Below, one piece after another: positions 9,246 to 17,998 of a stretch of 64,000 bases of DNA; within the stretch, counting starts at the first letter, position 1, and each line of letters begins with the position of its first letter. The DNA is from Rhodanobacter thiooxydans. Lineage in GTDB: Bacteria; Pseudomonadota; Gammaproteobacteria; Xanthomonadales; Rhodanobacteraceae. The stretch is from the NCBI RefSeq assembly GCF_030291135.1, contig NZ_CP127409.1, positions 372,001-436,000 of the forward strand, in the 5' to 3' direction. A model generated the notes under the pieces. That model searched no databases, had not been told where the DNA came from, and saw only the letters and a list, made by a program, of their open reading frames with translations. A program made the translations under genes and the position numbers.

Positions 9246-9512
9246 TCATTCGACCGGCATGCCGGTGATGCCGAAGTCGATCACCACCGCATCGGCGTCA
9301 CGCTGGCGATAGGTCACCGTGAGGTTGTCACCCAGGCGCTCGCGCAGCTGGGCGATCAGCGGGATCGGGTCGTGGTCGTTGACGAAGCGCATCGTCTCGC
9401 CCGAACGCAGCACGTTGATCGCCCCGAAGATGGCCGAGTGACGGAAGCGGCGGGCCACGCCGCGCGCGTCGAAGAGGTGCACGTTCTGTTCGGAAACGAT
9501 ATCGATGGACAT
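9246..9512 (-). CDS. DUF2249 domain protein
   Basis: An 88-residue protein matching the DUF2249 pattern: FDARG near the start, HSAIFGAINVLRSGETM and RFVNDHDPIPLIAQL. This family is common in denitrifying and oxygen-limited bacteria and is often found beside hemerythrin or NO-related genes; its function is not established. ATG at 9512 (MSIDIVSEQN) fits the family; an upstream in-frame ATG at 9569 would add an arginine-rich extension. An FNR/DNR-like palindrome lies about 63 bp upstream of the start. The FmdE-like gene follows. Confidence 0.75.
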   Translation of the reverse strand: MSIDIVSEQNVHLFDARGVARRFRHSAIFGAINVLRSGETMRFVNDHDPIPLIAQLRERLGDNLTVTYRQRDADAVVIDFGITGMPVE

Positions 9513-9568
9513 GGTGCGGGCTCGCAAGAAAGGGAGCCCCAACATACGCCGCGACGTGCGGCCGGCCA

Positions 9569-9582
9569 CTGATCTGGGTCAG
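9569..9582. promoter_or_regulatory. Candidate FNR/DNR-type operator
   Basis: The 14-mer CTGATCTGGGTCAG matches the layout of an FNR/CRP-family site (TTGAT-N4-ATCAA) at 7 of 10 consensus bases and is itself a near palindrome. It lies in the 77-bp gap between the ubiE stop and the DUF2249 start, at a distance suited to activation of the minus-strand gene pair. It is only a pattern match. Confidence 0.3.
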
Positions 9583-9589
9583 GGCGGCC

Positions 9590-10357
9590 TCAGAACTTGT
9601 ACGCGCGATGGATCGCCACGATGCCGTTGGTGAGGTTGCGCACCTCGACGCGACCGAAGCCGGCGCGCTCCATCATGCCTTTCAGGGTTTGCTGATCGGG
9701 ATGCTTGCGGATCGACTCGGCCAGGTACTGGTAGCTGTCGGCGTCGCCGGCGAACAGCTGGCCCAGCTTCGGCAGCACCTTGAACGAGTGGAAGTCGTAG
9801 AGCCTGCCGAACAGCTCGCTCTGCACCTTCGAGAACTCCAGCACCAGCGCGCGGCCGCCGGGCTTCAGCACGCGGCAGATGTCGGCCAGTGCCTTGTCCT
9901 TGTCGGTGACGTTGCGCAGGCCGAAGGCCATGGTCACCGCGTCGAAGCTGTTGTCGGGGAACGGCAGCGCCTCGGCGTTGAGCTGGGCCCAGCGCAGCCC
10001 GGCGACCAGGCCGCGGTCGGTGAGGCGGTCGCGGCCCACGCCGAGCATCGCCGCGTTGATGTCGCCCACCACCACCTCGCCTTCATCACCGACCACCGGT
10101 TTCATCAGTGCGGCGATGTCGCCGGTGCCGCCGGCCAGGTCCAGCACGCGGTCGCCGCGGCGCACGCCGCTGATCGCCACGAAATGGCGCTTCCACAGCC
10201 GGTGCACGCCGAACGACATCAGGTCGTTCATCAGGTCGTAGCTGCGCGCGACCGAGGTGAATACCTGGCCGACCAGTTTTTGCTTGTCGCCCACCGGCAC
10301 GTCGCGGAAGCCGAAGTGGGTGGTCGATTCGGGCGTGGTCTTGGGCTGTTCGTTCAT
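9590..10357 (-). CDS. ubiE: Demethylmenaquinone/demethylubiquinone C-methyltransferase UbiE
   Basis: 255 residues. A SAM-dependent methyltransferase acting in ubiquinone (and, where present, menaquinone) biosynthesis. Family features include [12 protein letters not shown] and [17 protein letters not shown] at the N-terminus, the SAM motif [12 protein letters not shown], and [15 protein letters not shown] and EFSKV further on. The ATG at 10357 gives [11 protein letters not shown], normal for the family; the open frame continues 54 codons upstream with low-complexity sequence of no family similarity. The start lies 28 bp downstream of plsB on the same strand. Confidence 0.96.
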   Translation of the reverse strand: MNEQPKTTPESTTHFGFRDVPVGDKQKLVGQVFTSVARSYDLMNDLMSFGVHRLWKRHFVAISGVRRGDRVLDLAGGTGDIAALMKPVVGDEGEVVVGDINAAMLGVGRDRLTDRGLVAGLRWAQLNAEALPFPDNSFDAVTMAFGLRNVTDKDKALADICRVLKPGGRALVLEFSKVQSELFGRLYDFHSFKVLPKLGQLFAGDADSYQYLAESIRKHPDQQTLKGMMERAGFGRVEVRNLTNGIVAIHRAYKF

Positions 10358-10385
10358 GGCCGGCAATGCTACAGGAACGCCGTTG

Positions 10386-13031
10386 TCAGGCGTCGGGCGG
10401 CGTGCCGCGACGGTCGCCGCCGCTGCGCCGCTCGTGTTCGTGATGCTCGGCGTCGACATGGCGTTCGTGCAGCGCGTCGTCGTCGCTGTCGGCGGGCACG
10501 TGGGCGGGCGCGGTGGCATCCTCGCGGGGCTCGACCATGGGGGCTTCCTTGTCGCCGCCGGGAGTGATCTTCAGGATCGAGTGGCGCACCTCGCGCGACA
10601 GGATCACCCGCGCGTCGCGCACCATGCCTTCCAGCGCGGCGTCGTAGTCGAGCTTGCCGGCCTCGTCGGTCCACACCACGCGGCGCTCGCGCAGCTTCTG
10701 GATGAAGCCGCGGAACAGCGCCTTGTCGAAAAACTCCGGCGCGGTCAGCTCGTTGAGCAGGGACAGTCGCTGCGCGGTGAGCGAACAGGCGTTTTCCAGC
10801 TCGGCGCCGGTCATCGTGTGCGGGCCGTTCTTGGCCAGCGCGGCGATGGTGATGTAGTAGCGCTCGAAGGCCTGGATCAGGCTGCGCGCGATCACCTTGA
10901 GCTGGAACGCGCTGTCGTCCTGGCCGGGCGCTCGTTCCAGTACGCGGCCGTCGCCGGTGGATTCGAGCAGGCCGCGACGCACGAAGAAGTCGATGGTCGC
11001 CTGCAACTGTGCGCCGAAGCCATCTTCGTCCCACGGCAGGAACAGCTCGCCCTGGATGAACGGGTAGATGATCCGGCCCAGCCGCAGCACCGAGGCACGC
11101 GACATGCGGCGGTTGTTGAGGAAGCAGCAGGCCACCCACGCGGCGGTGGCGTTGAGGTGCAGCACGTTGTTGCGGAAGTAGCTGAGCAGCACCGCGCGCT
11201 CGCCGGTGGCGGTGAGCACGTCGCCGAGTGGATGCTGCACGCGCTGGATCCAGCCCATCTGCTCGCCGTAGGCGATGATCGCGGCCGGGTTCATCGGGGT
11301 CAGCGTGATGCGGTCCGAGTACGGCAGCTCCTCCAGCATCGTCTTGCTCAGTTCGAGCTGGGTCAGCAGGTCGCTCTCGGCCATCGCGTGCTTCGGCGTG
11401 GCCAGCAGGGCCAGCGCCAGCAGGTTGATCGGGTTGACGTCGGCGGCGCGGTTGATGTTGACCTGGATCTGTGCGGCGAGGCGGTTGGTCACCGCGCCCA
11501 GCCATTCCGGCTTCGCCTCGGGGTCGGCGCCGGCGGCGCGCCAGTCGTCGCTGGCCGCGTCCAGCAGCGGCGTCAGCGCGATCGGTTCGCCGAAATTCAG
11601 CGCCACGTGGCCGTAGCGCTGGCGCAGCACTTTCAGGCCGCGGAGCAGGCCGAGCAGCGACTCCTTTTCCTTCGGCTGGCCGCTCAGTTCGCCGGCGTAC
11701 GACTTGCCTTCCATCAGCTTCTCGTAACCGATGTACACCGGCTGGAACAGCACCGGCCGGCGCGGCGCGCGCAGGAACGCGCGGATGGTCATCGCCAGCA
11801 TGCCGGCGCGCGGCGCCAGCAGCCGGCCGGTGCGCGAGCGGCCGCCTTCAATGAAGTATTCCATCGGCACGCCGCGGTCGATCAGCTGCGCCACGTATTC
11901 GTTGAACACCACCGAGTACAACGCATTGCCGCGAAAACTGCGGCGCAGGAAGAACGCGCCGCCGCGGCGCAGGATCGGCCCGATCACCGGCAGGTTGAGG
12001 TTCACCCCGGCGGCGATGTGCGGCACCACCACGCCCGACACGTGCAGCTGGTAGCTCATCAGCAGGTAGTCGGCGTGGCTGCGATGGCACGGCACGTAGA
12101 TCACCTCGTGGCCGGGCGCGGCGGCGCGGGCCTTGTCGAAGTGGTGCATCGAGATGCCGTCGTACAGCTTGTTCCAGAAGTTGCCCAGCAGGAACGAGGC
12201 CGAGCGCACCACCGGGTGCGAGTAGTCGGCGGCGATCTCCAGCGCCAGCTGGTGCGCCTTGCGCCAGGCCTTGGCGTGGCTGATCTTTTCCTTGGCGGCG
12301 CTGGCGGCGATCGCCGCGCGCACCGGTTCGGCGTTCAGCACCGCATCGACCACGGTGCGCTTGTGCGACAGGTCCGGCCCGATCACTGCGGCGCGAATGC
12401 GGTGGAAGTGGGTGCGCAGCACCCGCGCCACCTTGCGCGCGAAGCGCTCCGGGGTGATTCCGCCGGATTCGTCCAGCATCTGCCGCAGCGACACCGGTGC
12501 GGAGAAATGCACCACCGTGTCGCGCCCGTTCAGCAGCAAGGCGAGCATGCGGCGGAAGCGGCCGACCATCACCCAGTTTTCCGCGAACAGCACGCGGAAC
12601 CAGCCGCTGTCGCGGCTGGGCGCCCGGCCGACGTAGATCGACACCGGCACGATCTGGATGTCGCGCTCGGGCATGCCTTCCAGCGAGTGCACCAGTTGCC
12701 GCAGCGGTTCGTTCGGGTTGCGCTTGCGGTTGCGGCCGAGCAGGCTGCCGTCGCGCCGGGCCAGCGCGAATACCGAGCGGCGCCGGCGGGTGCCGGCCAG
12801 CGGCCGCATCGGGTTGGGCAGGCCGGCTTCGCGACAGGCGCGCTGCAGGATCAGCGCATCGGAGAAGCCGTCGCGCTCGATCACGTAGCAGACGGGCACG
12901 CCGGCCTGCAGCAGCGAGGTGGGCTCCGCCGGATCGCGGCGGATGCGCACCCACGGCTGCAGCAACTGGCCGGCCAGGTTGAACCACCAGGGGGCGCGGG
13001 GGCGGGCGGGGGAGTCCGCGGCGGTCGTCAT
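10386..13031 (-). CDS. plsB: Glycerol-3-phosphate 1-O-acyltransferase PlsB
   Basis: Catalyses the first acylation of glycerol-3-phosphate in phospholipid synthesis at the inner membrane. It has 881 residues, somewhat longer than the E. coli enzyme. The catalytic HX4D block is visible around residue 315 ([15 protein letters not shown]) and the substrate-binding block as [13 protein letters not shown] about 80 residues later. The C-terminus ends in a charged, His/Asp/Glu-rich tail. Two in-frame ATGs lie at 13037 and 13031. The second has GGACGG six bases upstream and is preferred, although the first adds only two residues. Upstream of ubiE on the same strand. Confidence 0.95.
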   Translation of the reverse strand: MTTAADSPARPRAPWWFNLAGQLLQPWVRIRRDPAEPTSLLQAGVPVCYVIERDGFSDALILQRACREAGLPNPMRPLAGTRRRRSVFALARRDGSLLGRNRKRNPNEPLRQLVHSLEGMPERDIQIVPVSIYVGRAPSRDSGWFRVLFAENWVMVGRFRRMLALLLNGRDTVVHFSAPVSLRQMLDESGGITPERFARKVARVLRTHFHRIRAAVIGPDLSHKRTVVDAVLNAEPVRAAIAASAAKEKISHAKAWRKAHQLALEIAADYSHPVVRSASFLLGNFWNKLYDGISMHHFDKARAAAPGHEVIYVPCHRSHADYLLMSYQLHVSGVVVPHIAAGVNLNLPVIGPILRRGGAFFLRRSFRGNALYSVVFNEYVAQLIDRGVPMEYFIEGGRSRTGRLLAPRAGMLAMTIRAFLRAPRRPVLFQPVYIGYEKLMEGKSYAGELSGQPKEKESLLGLLRGLKVLRQRYGHVALNFGEPIALTPLLDAASDDWRAAGADPEAKPEWLGAVTNRLAAQIQVNINRAADVNPINLLALALLATPKHAMAESDLLTQLELSKTMLEELPYSDRITLTPMNPAAIIAYGEQMGWIQRVQHPLGDVLTATGERAVLLSYFRNNVLHLNATAAWVACCFLNNRRMSRASVLRLGRIIYPFIQGELFLPWDEDGFGAQLQATIDFFVRRGLLESTGDGRVLERAPGQDDSAFQLKVIARSLIQAFERYYITIAALAKNGPHTMTGAELENACSLTAQRLSLLNELTAPEFFDKALFRGFIQKLRERRVVWTDEAGKLDYDAALEGMVRDARVILSREVRHSILKITPGGDKEAPMVEPREDATAPAHVPADSDDDALHERHVDAEHHEHERRSGGDRRGTPPDA

Positions 13032-13062
13032 GTGCATCCGTCCATTCTAACGGTTGCGTCGT

Positions 13063-13980
13063 TCAGTCTTTCGTTACGGCGCTGGCGGCGCTGGCCGGTG
13101 CCGCCTGCTGCTGCAGCTGGCGGTGCGACTGGCGCGCGTTCCGCAGCAGGTCCTCGCTGTACCAGCGGCCGTTCTCCTGCAGCAGCGCCGTTTCGGCCGA
13201 TAGCGGCTTGCCGAGCAGGGTGTAGTCGACCTTCACCACGGCATGGCCGTTGCTGTTGGAGAGCGGAGTGAGCTTGACGGAATTCAGTGTGTCGTCCACC
13301 GACAGGCCGTAGATCGCCAGCAGCTGCTTGAGGCCGCCCCAGCCGACGGCGTACTTGCCCATGGTGGCGTCGAAATCCAGCGCGCGCAGCTGCTCGGGGC
13401 TCTTCAGGTCCAGCTTGCGCGCCGTCGCCACGGCCACGCCGACCGCCTGCTTCGCCCTGGCCGGGTCGAACCACGGCGTCTGCTGCGCCCACGGCAGGAG
13501 TACATCGATCACGCTGCCGGCCTGGGTCTTCTGCGTCTCGCTGAGGGTATGGCTCTGGGCGACGGCGCTCTTCAACATGGCGTCGCCGACGCTGATCAGC
13601 ACCGGCAACTGGTCCTTGTATTGCCGTTCCATCGCGGCCAGCTGCGGCTGCAACTCGGCGTACAACCGGTTCTCCGCGTCCGGGCCGGTGAGCTTCTGCA
13701 TCGTCTCGTTGAAGCGGGTGCGGTCCTCGGCAGTGAGCGGCCGCAGGTCGCGCTGCTGCAGGCTCCAGTCGGCACGCATGTTCGCGTAGTCGGCCGGCGG
13801 CAGCGCGTGCTTCCACAGGGCGTCGAAATCGCCGGCCTTGAGCAGCTCGATCGAGGCCTGCAGCGCGGCCTCCGGCGTGCTGCCGCCCGGTTGCGCCGCC
13901 TCGTCCTTTCCGTGACAGGCGCCCAGCAGCAGGGCGGCAAGCAGCGGCAGCATGGCGTGGCGAAGGAAGGGAAGGCGCAT
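13063..13980 (-). CDS. Predicted lipoprotein of unknown function
   Basis: 305 residues. The N-terminus MRLPFLRHAMLPLLAALLLGAC is a lipoprotein signal with a good lipobox (LLGAC, Cys near residue 22). The mature part is charged and helical, with repeated DUF-like segments about an Ala/Leu-rich core, and no enzyme motif is recognised. The ATG at 13980 was chosen because it places the signal sequence at the N-terminus; longer in-frame starts precede a Pro/Arg-rich segment. It is followed by plsB 31 bp downstream. Its leader is unusual: a strong terminator-like hairpin lies 117 bp upstream of the start. Confidence 0.8.
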   Translation of the reverse strand: MRLPFLRHAMLPLLAALLLGACHGKDEAAQPGGSTPEAALQASIELLKAGDFDALWKHALPPADYANMRADWSLQQRDLRPLTAEDRTRFNETMQKLTGPDAENRLYAELQPQLAAMERQYKDQLPVLISVGDAMLKSAVAQSHTLSETQKTQAGSVIDVLLPWAQQTPWFDPARAKQAVGVAVATARKLDLKSPEQLRALDFDATMGKYAVGWGGLKQLLAIYGLSVDDTLNSVKLTPLSNSNGHAVVKVDYTLLGKPLSAETALLQENGRWYSEDLLRNARQSHRQLQQQAAPASAASAVTKD

Positions 13981-14096
13981 CGGCGGGCTATCGCGGTGAA
14001 GTGGCGGGCGGAGGGCGCCGCGGGGCGGGGTGAGCGCGCAGGGTAAGGGTCGCGGCGGCATCGAAACAAGGGCTGGGCGCAAGTTTTTGCGTCGCC

Positions 14097-14132
14097 AAAA
14101 AGAAAACCCCGCGGGCGCCGGGCCTCGCGGGG
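14097..14132 (-). terminator. Rho-independent terminator in the leader of the lipoprotein gene
   Basis: Read on the minus strand: CCCCGCG, a 12-base loop, CGCGGGG (perfect seven-pair stem), then TTTTCTTTTT. This is a strong intrinsic terminator. It lies 146 bp after the HAD phosphatase stop and 117 bp before the lipoprotein start, so it ends either the phosphatase transcript, a separate small RNA, or a lipoprotein leader. Confidence 0.8.
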
Positions 14133-14240
14133 AAATCCGGCAGAGCCGGAAGGGAAATGGCCTTGCCTGCAAAGCTCTTGGTCAGCAGGTGTTGGCAGGC
14201 GAAATATTACTTGCTCGTTAAAGCTAAGGCAATGCTTTTG
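14097..14240 (-). ncRNA. Candidate small RNA or attenuator leader
   Basis: The minus strand from about 14240 to the terminator contains three possible hairpins in order: GCCTGC/GCAGGC (arms near 14161-14201), TCCGGC-AGA-GCCGGA at 14136-14150, and the CCCCGCG/CGCGGGG terminator with its T-tract. It is preceded by an extremely AT-rich stretch (about 14205-14285) with a TATAAA box, suited to a promoter. There is no convincing open frame. A small RNA of about 140 nt is the simplest reading. A conditional terminator controlling the downstream lipoprotein is the alternative. Confidence 0.45.
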
Positions 14241-14275
14241 TTTTATATTGTAATTTATTGTTTTAAATGGATATT
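14232..14275 (-). promoter_or_regulatory. AT-rich promoter-like segment
   Basis: This stretch is over 80% A+T in a chromosome of about two-thirds G+C. On the minus strand it carries TATAAA as a possible -10, with AT-rich sequence (CCATTT 17 bases upstream) in the -35 position. It would start a transcript near 14240, heading into the hairpin cluster. The -35 match is poor, so an UP-like element or a nucleoid-protein site is also possible. Confidence 0.4.
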
Positions 14276-14277
14276 TA

Positions 14278-15165
14278 TCATTGGATTCGCAGTGCCTCGA
14301 CCTTCTGCCGGCGCCGTTGTTCGGGCGAGGCGCTCCAGTCGTTGTTGAACAGCGCCGGTTCCCAGGAGCCGTAGGTGGGATTGGGCAACACGAACCAGCG
14401 TGTGCCGATCCACGGCAGGTAGTCGGCGACGGCCTTGCGGCGGCCATCGGCGGTATTGGCGAGGACGTCGACGAAATCGCCGATCTGGTCGCCGAACTGC
14501 ATCAGTACACGGTAGTGCTGCGCGACCAGCTGGCGGCGGCAGCCCTTCTCGCTGCCGGCCTGCTCGCAGCCGTCCACCACGGTGCCGAGGCCCATGAACG
14601 ATTGCGGGCCGCTGACCGGCAAGCCGGCCTTGCGCAGGTTGGCCAGGGTGGCCTGGTCCAGGTCCTTGGCGCGGTTGGAGATGTAGATCACCGCGATGCC
14701 GTGCTTCTCGGCGAAGCGGGTGAACTCGACCGCGCCGGGCAGCGCGCGGGCGCTTTCCTCCCGGCACCAGGCCGCCCAGTCGGCCTCGTTGTATTCGTGG
14801 TTACCCTGCACCATGCGCGCGGCGAACGGCGAGTTGTCCAGCACGGTCTCGTCGATGTCCAGGATCACCGCCGGCTTCAGGCCCTTGAGTGGCGTAGTGC
14901 GGTCGCCCTTGCCCAGCGCGTCCCAGTGGCGGTCGTGCAGCGCCACCAGCAGGCGTGCCTGGGCATCGCGGTAGGTCTGCAGGTAGATCAGGTCGTGCTC
15001 GATCGCGGTCTGGCTCCACGCCACGGCATTGAGGTTGTCGTTCGCGGCGACGGCGGCCGGCGCCGTCGGTGCGGCCGGCGCCACGGCCACCGGTTGACGC
15101 GGCGTGGTGGCGCAGCCGGCCAGCAGGGCGAGCGCGAGCAGGGTCGTGGGCAGGCGGAATGACAT
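14278..15165 (-). CDS. HAD-superfamily (class IIIB) acid phosphatase, lipoprotein e(P4)-like
   Basis: 295 residues. The signal [18 protein letters not shown] with lipobox LLAGC anchors it as an outer-membrane or periplasmic lipoprotein. The HAD nucleophile motif DIDETVLDN lies about residue 110 and is followed by YNEADWAAWC and VIYISNR, all typical of the e(P4)/class B-like acid phosphatases. These hydrolyse nucleotide or other phosphomonoesters outside the cytoplasm. The start was set at 15165 to open with the signal peptide. It is divergent from the AI-2E-type permease, with about 125 bp between them. Confidence 0.9.
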   Translation of the reverse strand: MSFRLPTTLLALALLAGCATTPRQPVAVAPAAPTAPAAVAANDNLNAVAWSQTAIEHDLIYLQTYRDAQARLLVALHDRHWDALGKGDRTTPLKGLKPAVILDIDETVLDNSPFAARMVQGNHEYNEADWAAWCREESARALPGAVEFTRFAEKHGIAVIYISNRAKDLDQATLANLRKAGLPVSGPQSFMGLGTVVDGCEQAGSEKGCRRQLVAQHYRVLMQFGDQIGDFVDVLANTADGRRKAVADYLPWIGTRWFVLPNPTYGSWEPALFNNDWSASPEQRRRQKVEALRIQ

Positions 15166-15290
15166 CGGGAAATCCCTGGACAATGAAGAGGCGAACAGTG
15201 AACGGAGTTTACGACAGCCCCGTGGCAGGGCTGGCAGCAAGGGCGGGCTGCTGACAGACTGGCGGCCCGCACCCACGGCTTCGTCCCCGC

Positions 15291-16322
15291 ATGGATTCCC
15301 CCTTGCCCGCGCTGCGCGAGCCTTCGCCGGCCATTCGTTACGCGAGTTACCTGCTGACGGCCGCGGCCCTGCTGCTGGTCGTCGAGATCCACCTGCTGCC
15401 GGCGCTGCTGGCCGGCCTGCTGGTGTTCGAGCTGGTGCAGGCGATGGTCCCGCTGCTGGGCCGGCGCATTTCCGGCGACCGCGCGCGGGTGGTGGTGGTG
15501 GCCGTGCTGGGCGCGGTGGTGGTGGGCCTGCTGATCCTGCTGATCCTGGGCGCGATCAGCCTGTTCCACAACGAGATCGGCAACCCCCAGTTGCTCTGGC
15601 AGCAGCAGCTGATGCCGCTGGTGGAGAAGGCGCGCCAGCAACTGCCGCCGATCCTGGTGAACAACCTGCCGGACAGCGTCGACGACCTGCGCGTGGGCGC
15701 GATCGAGCTGGCGCGCAAGCATGCGGCCATGTTGCAGCTGGCCGGCAAGGGCGCGGTGCGGGTGTTCGTGCACATCATCATCGGCCTGGTGCTGGGCGCG
15801 ATCGTGGCGCTCAGCCGGACCCGCCCGGCGCACCAGATGGGGCCGCTGGCGGGGGCACTTAGCCTGCGTTGCCAGCGCCTGGCCGAGGCGTTCCACAACA
15901 TCGTGTTCGCGCAGGTCAAGATCTCGCTGATCAATACCCTGTTCACCGCGATCTTCCTGCTCGGCGTGCTGCCGCTGATGGGTATCCACGTGCCGCTGGC
16001 CAAGACCCTGGTGGTGGTGACCTTCGTGGTCGGCCTGCTGCCGGTGCTCGGCAACCTGATCTCCAACACCGCGATCGCCGTGGCCGGTTTGTCGGTGTCG
16101 CTCGGCGTGGGCATCGCTGCGCTGGTGTTCCTGATCCTGATCCACAAGCTGGAGTACTTCCTCAACGCGCGCATCGTCGGCACCCAGATCCGTGCCCGCG
16201 CGTGGGAGCTGCTGGTCGCCATGCTGCTGATGGAAGCCGCGTTCGGCCTGCCCGGCGTGATCGCCGCGCCGATCTACTATGCGTACCTGAAGAGCGAACT
16301 GGAGGCGGAGCAGCTGATCTGA
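15291..16322 (+). CDS. AI-2E family (UPF0118/PerM-type) transporter
   Basis: 343 residues with paired N-terminal hydrophobic helices, a polar segment, and a C-terminal bundle of membrane helices with the family pattern of long hydrophobic stretches around PLMGIHVPLAK and VVGLLPVLGNLISN. The family contains the autoinducer-2 exporter TqsA, but most members have no proven substrate. It converges on the TPR-sulfotransferase gene (16 bp apart). ATG at 15291 is the only start that keeps the first helix intact. Confidence 0.87.
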   Translation: MDSPLPALREPSPAIRYASYLLTAAALLLVVEIHLLPALLAGLLVFELVQAMVPLLGRRISGDRARVVVVAVLGAVVVGLLILLILGAISLFHNEIGNPQLLWQQQLMPLVEKARQQLPPILVNNLPDSVDDLRVGAIELARKHAAMLQLAGKGAVRVFVHIIIGLVLGAIVALSRTRPAHQMGPLAGALSLRCQRLAEAFHNIVFAQVKISLINTLFTAIFLLGVLPLMGIHVPLAKTLVVVTFVVGLLPVLGNLISNTAIAVAGLSVSLGVGIAALVFLILIHKLEYFLNARIVGTQIRARAWELLVAMLLMEAAFGLPGVIAAPIYYAYLKSELEAEQLI

Positions 16323-16338
16323 GCCACCGGGCGACGGT

Positions 16339-17919
16339 TCAGTCCTGCGACCCGATGCCGGCCTCGCCGAGCAGCTGGCGCAGCTCGAGCAATTGCGGTT
16401 CGTAGTGTTTCCAGCGGCCGATCGCGGTGCCGTAGATCGGCGCGCGCACCTGCCAGGCATGGGGCGTGTTGACCGGCGCGGCGTTGCTTTCGGGGCGCAG
16501 GCAGGCGTCGTTCCAGGACAGGTCGCAGAACGCCAGCAGCCGGCGCGCCGCCGCCTCGGGCGTTTGCACCAGCGATTCGTAGGGCAGTTCCAGGATGCGT
16601 CCGGGCAGCACGTTCCGCCAGTGCGCCATCAGGCGCTCGAACTGGATGTAATACCGGCCGGTGTCGAGCAGGTCGAAGGAGTAGTCGTAGTAGGGCGACT
16701 CCCGGTCGAAGAAGTGCCGGAAGTTGCCGAGGCAGGTGTCCAGCGGGTCACGGCGCAGGCAGATGATCCTGGCGTTCGGCAGGGCACGGGCGATGAAGCC
16801 GGCATACAGGAAATTGTGCGGTAGCTTGTCGATGAAGCGCAGCCGTTCTGCCGTGGCGGGCCGGGTGCTGGCGAGATAGGCGGCGCCGAGCCGTCGCCAG
16901 TCGATGGCGGCGGTGCGGGCGGCGATGTCTGGATCGAACAGCAGCGGCAACCGGCCACCCGCCGCCTGCTGCAGCGCCGTCGGGAAGTTCTGCAGCTCGC
17001 CCGCGGCGTACACGTCCGGGTGGCTGGAGAGGATGCGTTCCAGCAGCGTCGTGCCGGTGCGCGGCATGCCGATGACGAAGATCGGCTCGGCGGTGGGATC
17101 GCCCGCGGCCGGCGCGTCGTGCACGGCGGGGAAGGTGCGCAGCAGGGCATCGAACATCGCCTCGTCCCGTCTGGCTGCATAGGGGCGCAGGCTGCGTACC
17201 GCCGCGTTGCCGCGCAGCAGGTGCCCGAAGGCTTTCGGGTAATCGGCGGTGTCGTCGTACTCCTTGGCCAGCGCCAGATTGAGGTGGATCCGCGCGCCGA
17301 CGTCGTTGCCGTGCTGCGCCAGCAGCGACTGCATCCGTTCGAGGTGGTTGTCGGCCAGGGTTTGCCGCCGCAGCTGGGCCAGGTTGAGGTGGGCCTTCCA
17401 GTAGTCCGGTTCGAGCCGGATGCCGGCCTCCAGTTCGCGCTCGGCGCCCTCGCTGTCGCCGATGGCTGTCAGCGCATGGGCGAGATGGAAACGGGAAGAC
17501 GCCTGCGTGGGCGTGAGCGCCACGGCGCGGCGGAAGACCGCTGCCGCCTGCGCGAACGCCTGGACCTGGGCGTAGACCAGGCCCAGCACCTCCAGTGTCA
17601 TCGGGTCGCCGGGCGAGGAGTTCATGGCCTCGTCGGCGACCAGCCGGGCTTCCCGCATCCGCCGGACAAGGACCAGCGCCCTCGCGTACTGCGCGAGGAA
17701 GTCGGCGCGGCCGGGTTCCAGCTGGGTGGCCCTGAGCAGGCAGTCCAGCGCCTGCGGCATCTGCTGCGTCTGCATGCAGGCCACGCCGGCCATGAAATGC
17801 ACCACCGGATCGTGCGGCAGGACCGGCAGAAGCTGCGCCGCACGCTGCTGCACCCGCGGCCAGTCATTCTGGTTGAATGCCTCGATGAGCCTGGTATAGG
17901 CCCGGGTCGGGTCGGTCAT
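16339..17919 (-). CDS. TPR-repeat sulfotransferase
   Basis: 526 residues. The first about 250 residues are tetratricopeptide repeats. The C-terminal half is a sulfotransferase domain with the PAPS 5'-phosphosulfate loop GMPRTGTTLLERIL and a later LRRDPLDTCLGNFRHFF segment typical of 3'-phosphate binding. Such proteins transfer sulfate from PAPS to a peptide, sugar or small molecule; the acceptor is unknown. The start MTDPTRAYTRL was chosen since the upstream in-frame extension has no TPR character. It is followed by nothing on its strand; rep lies upstream, divergent in timing but on the same strand, 79 bp away. Confidence 0.9.
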   Translation of the reverse strand: MTDPTRAYTRLIEAFNQNDWPRVQQRAAQLLPVLPHDPVVHFMAGVACMQTQQMPQALDCLLRATQLEPGRADFLAQYARALVLVRRMREARLVADEAMNSSPGDPMTLEVLGLVYAQVQAFAQAAAVFRRAVALTPTQASSRFHLAHALTAIGDSEGAERELEAGIRLEPDYWKAHLNLAQLRRQTLADNHLERMQSLLAQHGNDVGARIHLNLALAKEYDDTADYPKAFGHLLRGNAAVRSLRPYAARRDEAMFDALLRTFPAVHDAPAAGDPTAEPIFVIGMPRTGTTLLERILSSHPDVYAAGELQNFPTALQQAAGGRLPLLFDPDIAARTAAIDWRRLGAAYLASTRPATAERLRFIDKLPHNFLYAGFIARALPNARIICLRRDPLDTCLGNFRHFFDRESPYYDYSFDLLDTGRYYIQFERLMAHWRNVLPGRILELPYESLVQTPEAAARRLLAFCDLSWNDACLRPESNAAPVNTPHAWQVRAPIYGTAIGRWKHYEPQLLELRQLLGEAGIGSQD

Positions 17920-17998
17920 GGAAATCCCTGGCGCCGGCAGGCGCGTGCGGCTGGCTGTCGTGGCGGGAACTGGAATGCATTTGTCCCGGGCCGTCAAC

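Noticed and set aside
10257-13271. An open frame of about 1000 codons on the plus strand opposite plsB.
   Set aside because: It is antisense to plsB, which has all its family motifs. The composition is rich in Gln, His, Arg and Ala without conserved patterns.
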